Shown here piece after piece: positions 9,001 through 14,115 of a stretch of DNA of 15,483 nt (its first letter is position 1; the number at the start of each line of letters is the position of its first letter). This DNA comes from Treponema sp. GTDB taxonomy: Bacteria; Spirochaetota; Spirochaetia; Treponematales; Treponemataceae. Where the stretch lies: contig JAILQA010000447.1 of the NCBI GenBank assembly GCA_024699205.1, positions 1-15,483 of the forward strand. The letters are read 5' to 3'. The notes under the pieces were generated by a model that did not search any database, was not told the DNA's origin, and saw only the letters and a program-made list of their open reading frames with translations. The position numbers and the translations under genes are program-made.

Positions 9001-10590
9001 AGAATAAGACAAGCCGGCAGCAATATCTGCAACAGAAGCACCTTCTTTCTGAGCCTGCTTTACACGGCTGTTCATAAATACGGTACATCGGCTTCCTAAA
9101 TCTACAGGCTTTTCGGCCATCAAAGCGATTTTGCCGAATTCTTTAACGTCCATGCCCATTGTATTGGCAAAATTATCAAGGAAGGAACCGCAGCCGGAAG
9201 AACAAGCCTCGTTCAACTGAATTGAAACTATTGCTCCATCCTTCATTCTAAGGGCTTTCATATCCTGGCCACCAATATCCAGCAGGAATTCTACTCCCGG
9301 AACAAAAAAGTTTGCGGCTCTAAAATGGGTAATTGTTTCAACTTCACCAGCATCTACACCAAAGGCAGCCTGAAATAAGGCTTCACCATAACCGGTAGAA
9401 ACTGCCCGCCCGATATAAACATCTTCCGGTAAGAGTTTATATAAATCTTTAAGGACTTTTACCGCAAGCTCAACAGGATTTCCCTGATTGTGGGCATAAA
9501 AACTCCAGATAATTCGACCATCTTTATCAATTAAAACGGCTTTTGTTGTGGTTGAACCTGAATCCAAACCAAGGAAAACTGGTCCATGAGTTTTTCTTAA
9601 TTCGCCCCGTCTTGCCTTCTGCTCGGAATGACGAACTTCAAATTCATCTAATTCTGCCTGATTTTTAAACAAAGGCTCAAGACGCTGAACTTCACTCAAT
9701 TCTGCACCGACAAGATTTTTTAGGCTGTCTCTAAAATCCTGAATTGTCGGAAATTTGAAGTCGCTGTTATCGCCGGAAAAAGAGCGTTCTGCACTGTAGG
9801 CACAACCGGCAGCAACAAAAAGCTGGGAATTGTCTGGAACAATGATTTCATCATCTTTAAGCTTTAAGGTATCTATAAATCTAAAACGCAGCTGGTCAAG
9901 GAAGTGGAGAGGTCCACCCAAAAAGGCAACATGACCACGGATTGGTTTTCCACAGGCAAGGCCCGAAATTGTCTGACTTACAACTGCCTGAAAAATAGAT
10001 GCCGCAATATCTTCACGACGGGCGCCTTCGTTTATTAAAGGCTGAATATCAGTTTTTGCAAAAACACCACAGCGGGCTGCAATAGGATAAATCTGCTGGG
10101 CACCCTTTGCAAGTTCATTTAAGCCCTTTGCATCGGTTTCAAGAAGGGCTGCCATTTGATCTATAAAAGCACCTGTACCACCAGCACAAGTACCATTCAT
10201 TCTCTGTTCAACGCCACCACGGAAATATGTAATCTTGGCATCTTCACCACCAAGTTCAATTACAACATCTGTCTGGGGAATTATTTTTTTTACAGCTGTA
10301 GTTGCAGCAATAACCTCCTGAATAAAAGGAATGTTCAGCCACTGAGAAACAGAAAGTCCACCGGAACCAGTAACTTTAACTGACATAGTACGTTCAGAAC
10401 CATTTTCTACATTCTGAACAATATAATCCAAAGCTTTATTTACAACTGTAATGATTGTACTACGGATATCAGCACGGTGACGCTGATAATCACCATATAT
10501 AAGTTTATCTGTATCGTCTAAAATTGCGACTTTAACTGTAGTAGAACCTACATCAATACCCATTCGGATAGGGAGATTTTCATTTGCCAT
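6088..10590 (-). CDS. Acyl-CoA dehydratase activase-related protein (BadF/BadG/BcrA/BcrD ATPase, DUF2229)
   Basis: This 1500-residue cytoplasmic protein belongs to the large fused activators related to HgdC, the ATP-driven electron donor of 2-hydroxyacyl-CoA dehydratases. Two ASKHA ATPase lobes come first. Lobe 1 (about 8-270) has phosphate loop GIDVGSTTVK (11-20), ELGGEDAK (112-119) and Cys135 and Cys174. Lobe 2 (about 338-600) has GLDSGSTTTK (341-350), DIGGQDMK (438-445) and Cys463 and Cys502. Each pair is 39 residues apart, as in the HgdC pair that binds one [4Fe-4S] cluster between two subunits. A cysteine cluster C-x2-C-x3-C (638-645) plus Cys667 follows, then the DUF2229 region (about 720-1060). 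A C-terminal half resembles dehydratase D-subunits (NDACYPS, TGGGCRAT, CVQPFACLPNH). No separate dehydratase subunits are visible, so the substrate is unknown. The length fits this family. There is no Shine-Dalgarno at the ATG. The gene starts 49 bases after the coiled-coil gene and ends 2 bases before the next. Confidence 0.92.
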   Translation of the reverse strand: MANENLPIRMGIDVGSTTVKVAILDDTDKLIYGDYQRHRADIRSTIITVVNKALDYIVQNVENGSERTMSVKVTGSGGLSVSQWLNIPFIQEVIAATTAVKKIIPQTDVVIELGGEDAKITYFRGGVEQRMNGTCAGGTGAFIDQMAALLETDAKGLNELAKGAQQIYPIAARCGVFAKTDIQPLINEGARREDIAASIFQAVVSQTISGLACGKPIRGHVAFLGGPLHFLDQLRFRFIDTLKLKDDEIIVPDNSQLFVAAGCAYSAERSFSGDNSDFKFPTIQDFRDSLKNLVGAELSEVQRLEPLFKNQAELDEFEVRHSEQKARRGELRKTHGPVFLGLDSGSTTTKAVLIDKDGRIIWSFYAHNQGNPVELAVKVLKDLYKLLPEDVYIGRAVSTGYGEALFQAAFGVDAGEVETITHFRAANFFVPGVEFLLDIGGQDMKALRMKDGAIVSIQLNEACSSGCGSFLDNFANTMGMDVKEFGKIALMAEKPVDLGSRCTVFMNSRVKQAQKEGASVADIAAGLSYSVIKNALFKVIKLRKASDIGSKVVVQGGTFFNDAILRAFEKIAGVEVYRPDVAGLMGAYGSALIAYDQWCDLTAPKPGEPEGTVHEVHSSLATLEQLENFHVNLDLRRCGKCQNNCLLTINTFSTGEKSRTFITGNRCERGAEIEGHVIDASNKKNTGLDEDEDNGPLPNLFAWKYKRLFKYVPRKPEDAPLGDVGIPRVLNMYENYPLWFTFFNELGFRVILSQRSSRNVYEKGLETIPSESVCYPGKISHGHVVSLIQRGVKFIFYPCAPYERVEDPTAGNHYNCPIVTSYPEVLRNNVDELRQDPSILYMNPFLPIYDKDKLADRLCEELLPHFPTLNKEKIRAAVEAAWKEQEAFKEEVQIAGEEALEEIIRRGASGIVLAGRPYHLDPEINHGIPELINGLNLAVFTEDSLAHLGNIERPLRIIDQWTYHNRLYRAASFVSEMPDLELVQLTSFGCGLDAVTADQVDEILRAKNRMYTLIKIDEGSNLGAVRIRIRSLIAAVKERRRNQTKKPAPKSAAYHRAVFTKEMKYTHTIIGPQMSPIHFKLLQKAFESAGYRFVILDAVDPKAVDAGLRYVNNDACYPSILVAGQMIAALESGKYDLDHVSLVITQTGGGCRATNYIGFIRRALNDAGWGHIPVISMSAQGFESNPGFKFTLPLLDNAIKAMMIGDLFMRVLYRTRPYEDVPGSANQLYQKWNDKAEAMFTKHVSHKQYIKLINGIIKDFDNLPLKPIKKPRVGVVGEILVKFHPTANNHIVKTIESEGAECVMPDLADFFFYSFSVDIIKHHDLGISAKKKRMAKLFVWALELYRRQIKRRLSQSKRFEAPSSIYKLMKGVDDIVQLGNQMGEGWFLTAEMVELINEGAPSIACVQPFACLPNHVTGKGMIKELRRRFPDANISAIDYDPGSSEVNQLNRLKLLLSNAPIGKHPDETKDGLIRMKDGSLVKPEIRYAEGATDIEPAKEV
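6093..6097 (-). promoter_or_regulatory. Ribosome binding site AGAGG inside the end of the activase gene
   Basis: AGAGG lies 7 bases before the ATG at 6085 and inside the last codons of the activase gene. This placement suggests translational coupling between the activase and the unknown exported protein. Confidence 0.6.
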
Positions 10591-10596
10591 TGTTAT

Positions 10597-10625
10597 AATT
10601 TAATCATAAAATGTTTTTTTTTCAA
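10597..10625 (-). promoter_or_regulatory. Candidate promoter of the activase gene, possibly giving a leaderless mRNA
   Basis: On the minus strand TTGAAA (10620-10625) and TAAATT (10597-10602) are separated by exactly 17 bases. The -10-like hexamer ends 6 bases before the ATG at 10590, so transcription would begin at or next to the start codon. No Shine-Dalgarno is present upstream of this ATG, which fits a leaderless transcript. The hexamers match the sigma-70 consensus only partly in very AT-rich DNA, so this is a weak call. Confidence 0.35.
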
Positions 10626-10633
10626 CGTTTTCT

Positions 10634-10656
10634 TGACAATTATTTCTTTATTGTCA
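10634..10656 (-). other. Small AT-rich hairpin across the stop codon of the coiled-coil gene
   Basis: The 7-base arms TGACAAT (10634-10640) and ATTGTCA (10650-10656) are perfect inverted repeats around a 9-base loop. The structure overlaps the stop codon at 10640-10642. On the minus strand it is not followed by a T run, so it does not look like an intrinsic terminator. It could be an mRNA processing or regulatory element, or chance in AT-rich sequence. Confidence 0.25.
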
Positions 10657-12316
10657 GTTTAACAATTAAACCTGGACTTACAGTTGAAAAATCAAAATCT
10701 ATGGTCTGACCGTTTTTGTCGCTTGCAGGAACAAATCTGAAGTAATTCTCCGAATCTTTTACTATAGAACCTTTTATGGATTTTGCGGCTTTAATCTCTG
10801 CCGGTACACCTGCGCCAGAAATCAAAGGAGCGATTGAAGGCAAAACATAAATACGGATATTATTTTTATTTTCCGCAGAAATAACGGCAGCCTGAGCTTT
10901 TGCAGAAGTGATAATTCCGGCAATAAATTTTTCAAATCCATTCTGCATATCCTCTTTTTCCTGCTCAAACTTTACCTGTCTTTGCTGCAATTCATCGGCA
11001 TACTCTTCCTGAATACGCGTAATTTCATCTGAAAGACTATTATACTCATCTGTAAGGTTATTGTATTCATCCGTCAGACTGTTATACTCGTCAGTAAGAT
11101 TATTATAATTATCATTCAATTTATTAACTTTACCTTCAAGACTGTTAACCTTTCCAGAAAGCATTACCTTATCATCTTCAAGAGAAAGAGTGGTTTTGCT
11201 GAAAGTTTCACCCATTTTATTAACAAGATTCTTGGAAGCAGCTACATATAATGGAATGGTATTCTTTTGTGGAAGAGAAGAAATTATCGAATACAGATAA
11301 TTGAAATCATCATATGAAGACTGATATTCGTCAAAACTGGAAGAAATTGTTTCATCATTGGTAGAAGGTCCTCTGACCGCTGAAGAAAAATCAATACTTT
11401 TCGAGTTTCGGAACTGTGTGATAATTTCTTCTGCTTCTGCATCTTCGATAATAGGATCCAGTCCGTTGATTTCAGCCTGATATTTTGAAGAAACAGATGA
11501 AACAGATTTATAAACACTCTCGTTATTTTCGTTGCGAAGTGCCTCAATTGTGCGTTCAAGTTCTGCAATCTGAGCTTCGTACTGCTGGGATAATTTTCTG
11601 CGTTCCAATTCCTGAACACGGCGTTCACTGTTCAACAGTCTTTCCTGCTCCTGTGCGGCCTGAACTTTAGAAGAATCGTATTTCGCAAGCTGGGCTGCAT
11701 ATTCTTCAATTTTTACTTCGATTTCTGTCATTTTTGTTTCATAATTACTTTGAATATTCTGCATAGACAGATTGTATTCGCTTTCTACCTGACTAATTCT
11801 TGCTTTTTCGTCTTTGGCAGACAACTTCATTGATTTAATGACAAAAATATCCTGTTCACGCTTTGATTCTGCATTTCTTAATTCGGCTTCACGATTACTG
11901 ATTAAAGCTGACCTCTGATTCTGAGCATTATCATAATTTGCCTGAATCTTTGAAACTGAATCCAGCAAATCTTTAAGATTCAAATCATCAAAAACATTCA
12001 TCTCAACAGTAATGTTTTTATCTTTTGTATTGATTACAGTAGTCATTACAACTACAGTTGCAAGAACAACGGCAAAACAAAGTCCAAGAATAACCCAAGG
12101 TAAAGGAGATTTATGTTTTCTGGTTTCTGAATATTCTTTTTCGAGATTGTAAGACTGTAATTTTGTCTGCTGATAAATTGATGCCAGTTCTGAATCAAGG
12201 AACATCCTTACATCTTTATGAACTTCAGTCTGAGGAATAAAATCCTTTGCCTTCAATTGAGTAGATGGAGATGATATTTCTTTTGACTCTTTTTTTACTT
12301 TGTCGTCATTGTCCAT
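10640..12316 (-). CDS. Single-pass membrane protein with long periplasmic coiled coils
   Basis: I do not recognise a named family. The 558-residue protein has a charged cytoplasmic N-terminus (1-72), one membrane helix (about 73-96, PWVILGLCFAVVLATVVV) with Lys/Arg before it, and a periplasmic remainder by the positive-inside rule. Heptad-rich coiled coil runs from about 110 to 280. A less ordered region (about 280-370) follows, then a second coiled coil (about 380-470) containing a near-perfect seven-residue repeat (LTDEYNS/LTDEYNN), and finally a small mixed beta domain (about 475-558) ending in LIVKLTIKK. No enzyme motif is visible. The frame opens at a TTG at 12328, but the ATG at 12316 has GGAG 6 bases upstream and is the likely start. 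It overlaps the end of the cyclase gene by 22 bases, so the two are probably translationally coupled and act together. A structural or sensory partner of the cyclase is a reasonable guess. Confidence 0.8.
   Translation of the reverse strand: MDNDDKVKKESKEISSPSTQLKAKDFIPQTEVHKDVRMFLDSELASIYQQTKLQSYNLEKEYSETRKHKSPLPWVILGLCFAVVLATVVVMTTVINTKDKNITVEMNVFDDLNLKDLLDSVSKIQANYDNAQNQRSALISNREAELRNAESKREQDIFVIKSMKLSAKDEKARISQVESEYNLSMQNIQSNYETKMTEIEVKIEEYAAQLAKYDSSKVQAAQEQERLLNSERRVQELERRKLSQQYEAQIAELERTIEALRNENNESVYKSVSSVSSKYQAEINGLDPIIEDAEAEEIITQFRNSKSIDFSSAVRGPSTNDETISSSFDEYQSSYDDFNYLYSIISSLPQKNTIPLYVAASKNLVNKMGETFSKTTLSLEDDKVMLSGKVNSLEGKVNKLNDNYNNLTDEYNSLTDEYNNLTDEYNSLSDEITRIQEEYADELQQRQVKFEQEKEDMQNGFEKFIAGIITSAKAQAAVISAENKNNIRIYVLPSIAPLISGAGVPAEIKAAKSIKGSIVKDSENYFRFVPASDKNGQTIDFDFSTVSPGLIVKLTIKK
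11021..11119 (-). repeat. 21-base tandem repeat encoding a seven-residue coiled-coil heptad
   Basis: Read on the minus strand, five consecutive 21-base units encode LNDNYNN, LTDEYNS, LTDEYNN, LTDEYNS and the start of LSDEI. The middle three are nearly identical in protein, while their DNA differs mostly at third codon positions. Two related heptads (LSGKVNS, LEGKVNK) stand just before, at 11120-11161. The array lies in the second coiled-coil segment of the membrane protein, at residues 400-432. Confidence 0.85.
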
Positions 12317-14004
12317 ATTCCACTCCAATTATCAGGGGCATTGTTGAGTCCTATTCTATCCAAGAATACTTGAGCAACCTCAAGACCACTTTCATCAAAA
12401 TATTTTCTTGCCTTATCCCAATCTCCTTCGTAGTAATATTGTAATCCCTGTTCAAAACTATCATATTTAACAATAAGCATTGAATCAGAATCTGTTGTAT
12501 CAAGCGGGAAGTATATTTTTTTGCTTTCTAATTTACCTTTTACCTGAACTGTATCAATTTCAAAGAATTTATATTTGACGCTTTCGCTTTCAACTTCATT
12601 TTTAATATATTCGGAAACAACAATAGGTACATGATAAATACGGGTAAGTCCTTCCAGTCTGGAAGCTGAATTAACAGTATCACCGATTACTGTATTTGTC
12701 ATATGTGCATCTTTTGGATTCATTGAATTGTCACGTCCAATTGTTCCATAGAAAACATTACCACCGTCAACACCAACACCAACATCAAGTAATACGGCTT
12801 CAAAAACCTGTAATTCAGAAGGAGATAATGCCCGTTCTTTTTCTATTTCATTCTTACGTTCTATCATAAGACGTCGTAATTCTGCGGTAGAGCGAGTTAT
12901 TGCCCAGGCAGCCTGAATTGATTTATAGGATTTTGACTCTTTTGTTTCTGTCGTACCAAAAATTGCAAGAATAGCATCACCGATAATGGAACCAACTACA
13001 CCAGAGTTTTCATGAACATCCTGAATTACTTTATTGTAGTGAACGTTAAGAACATCCATTATATCGTTGCCTAAGGTTTCCGTTCTAAAAGTAAAACTCT
13101 TAATATCGGAAAAAAGCATTGTAAGTTCCTGCTGGCTTCCTTCAAGGCCTACATTTTGTCCGGCATAGGCTTTTGCAACTATATCCTTTGAAACGAACTT
13201 CTGGAAAGTTGTAAGAAGACTGTTTACAGAAGAAGACAAAGAGTTGAAGGAGGCAGCAAAATATGTAATATCATCATTAGGAGAGGCAGAAAGATCGATT
13301 ATGCCTAATTCTTTATTACGCTGCATTTCGAGAACAGACTCTGTAAAATTGTGTAGAGGTCGGAACTGATTATCAAGAATAATAAAGCCCATAATAATAA
13401 AGAAAATTGTCAAAAATATGATAATTATTGAAGTAATTATAAAAACACGGTTCGCATTCTGATTTAAGTCTTTTCGTAATTCTGCACGGACAATAAAAAA
13501 GTCCCAGTCTTCGTTGTATTTGTATACACCAAAATATTCGCCTTTTTCCGACTTGAAATCTATTGAACCTTCACTGATGTTTTCGGTCAATTTATCGAGC
13601 AAAACATCAAGTGCAACTGTATCAGGAAAGTCTGACCATTCAACCTTTTCGTTTTTACAGGCAAATAACTCTATGCTTCCGTTTCTGTTTAATCCAAAGG
13701 CAATACTGTTAGGATGTTTAAAACCATTAGATGCAATTTTTTTTAACGCAGAAAAGGAATCGTCTTTATTTTGTGAATATCCGAATATTTCATACTGATT
13801 TACAGAATTATTATAAAGTTCCTTGAGCTGTTCAATCATAATCGTGTTATTAAGATTAATGATTTCCCGCTGTGATAAACGAAGTGAGATAAAATTTGTT
13901 GCAAAATTAGAAAATAGAATCAGACAGATAAAAATCATCAGGATTTTTAATCCCAATGGAAAAATGACTGTATTTCCTATTTTAGAAAAAATCTGTTTCT
14001 TCAA
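12295..14004 (-). CDS. Membrane-bound class III adenylate/guanylate cyclase with HAMP domain
   Basis: Makes a cyclic nucleotide (probably cAMP) from its NTP at the inner membrane. Numbering is from the chosen TTG at 14004 (569 residues). Order: membrane helix 1 (about 15-38); periplasmic sensor of about 145 residues, perhaps Cache-like; membrane helix 2 (about 186-210); HAMP linker (about 211-267); cyclase domain (about 289-503); and a C-terminal tail with one TPR-like hairpin (EGDWDKARKYF). Metal-binding Asp300 (FSDIKSFT) and Asp343 (IIGDAILAIFG) are present, as are transition-state Asn445 and Arg449 (GDTVNSASRL). The purine-specifying Asp position is Thr438, as in class IIIb. The partner Lys position, four before Asp343, is Ser339. 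About seven extra residues precede the TVIGD motif. The frame also opens at a TTG at 14049, but the 14004 TTG has GGAG 9 bases upstream. The gene diverges from murJ and overlaps the following coiled-coil gene by 22 bases. Confidence 0.88.
   Translation of the reverse strand: MKKQIFSKIGNTVIFPLGLKILMIFICLILFSNFATNFISLRLSQREIINLNNTIMIEQLKELYNNSVNQYEIFGYSQNKDDSFSALKKIASNGFKHPNSIAFGLNRNGSIELFACKNEKVEWSDFPDTVALDVLLDKLTENISEGSIDFKSEKGEYFGVYKYNEDWDFFIVRAELRKDLNQNANRVFIITSIIIIFLTIFFIIMGFIILDNQFRPLHNFTESVLEMQRNKELGIIDLSASPNDDITYFAASFNSLSSSVNSLLTTFQKFVSKDIVAKAYAGQNVGLEGSQQELTMLFSDIKSFTFRTETLGNDIMDVLNVHYNKVIQDVHENSGVVGSIIGDAILAIFGTTETKESKSYKSIQAAWAITRSTAELRRLMIERKNEIEKERALSPSELQVFEAVLLDVGVGVDGGNVFYGTIGRDNSMNPKDAHMTNTVIGDTVNSASRLEGLTRIYHVPIVVSEYIKNEVESESVKYKFFEIDTVQVKGKLESKKIYFPLDTTDSDSMLIVKYDSFEQGLQYYYEGDWDKARKYFDESGLEVAQVFLDRIGLNNAPDNWSGIWTMTTK
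12323..12326 (-). promoter_or_regulatory. Ribosome binding site GGAG of the coiled-coil gene, inside the cyclase gene
   Basis: GGAG lies 6 bases before the ATG at 12316 and within the last codons of the cyclase gene. It decides against the longer TTG start at 12328 and implies translational coupling with the cyclase. Confidence 0.65.
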
Positions 14005-14013
14005 AGCAAAAAA

Positions 14014-14017
14014 CTCC
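14014..14017 (-). promoter_or_regulatory. Ribosome binding site GGAG of the cyclase gene
   Basis: GGAG lies 9 bases before a TTG at 14004. The alternative TTG at 14049 has only AAGG 11 bases upstream, and those bases fall before the predicted transcription start. This favours the shorter protein. Confidence 0.5.
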
Positions 14018-14066
14018 GTAACTTTTTTAACAAAATACTTTAATTTCAAAAACTTTATTACCTTAT

Positions 14067-14095
14067 ATTGTAAATCAATTGATAATTTTCCGCAA
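14067..14095 (-). promoter_or_regulatory. Candidate promoter of the cyclase gene and minus-strand cluster
   Basis: On the minus strand TTGCGG (14090-14095) and TACAAT (14067-14072) are spaced by 17 bases. The -10 matches the consensus at 5 of 6 positions; the -35 matches only in TTG. Transcription would begin near 14060, giving a leader of about 55 bases to the preferred TTG start at 14004. It overlaps the opposing murJ promoter candidate. Confidence 0.45.
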
Positions 14096-14107
14096 CTTAG
14101 ATATTCT
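14079..14107 (+). promoter_or_regulatory. Candidate murJ promoter, possibly giving a leaderless mRNA
   Basis: TTGATA (14079-14084) and TATTCT (14102-14107) are 17 bases apart. The -10 ends 8 bases before the murJ ATG at 14116, so the transcript would have almost no 5' leader. No Shine-Dalgarno is visible before that ATG. The hexamer matches are partial, in AT-rich DNA. Confidence 0.4.
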
Positions 14108-14115
14108 TCTATAAC

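Noticed and set aside
10156..10383. Plus-strand open frame of 75 codons inside the activase gene
   Set aside because: It is antisense to the strongly conserved ATPase lobe 1, has low-complexity Thr/Ser/Asn composition and no binding site. The same applies to the other short plus-strand frames under the minus-strand genes.
10591..10639. Intrinsic terminator between the coiled-coil gene and the activase
   Set aside because: The only hairpin nearby is AT-rich and, on the minus strand, is followed by A-rich sequence, not a T run.
11021..11119. CRISPR-like array
   Set aside because: The 21-base periodicity is fully explained by an in-frame coding heptad repeat; there are no spacers.
11284..11628. 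Minus-strand open frame of 114 codons inside the coiled-coil gene
   Set aside because: It is an out-of-frame shadow of the heptad-rich gene, with no domain, no plausible start signal and unnatural composition.
14050..14115. Cyclase frame continues open upstream of the TTG at 14049
   Set aside because: There is no ATG, GTG or TTG with a binding site in that stretch, and it would run through both promoter candidates. The TTG at 14004 with GGAG is a better start.
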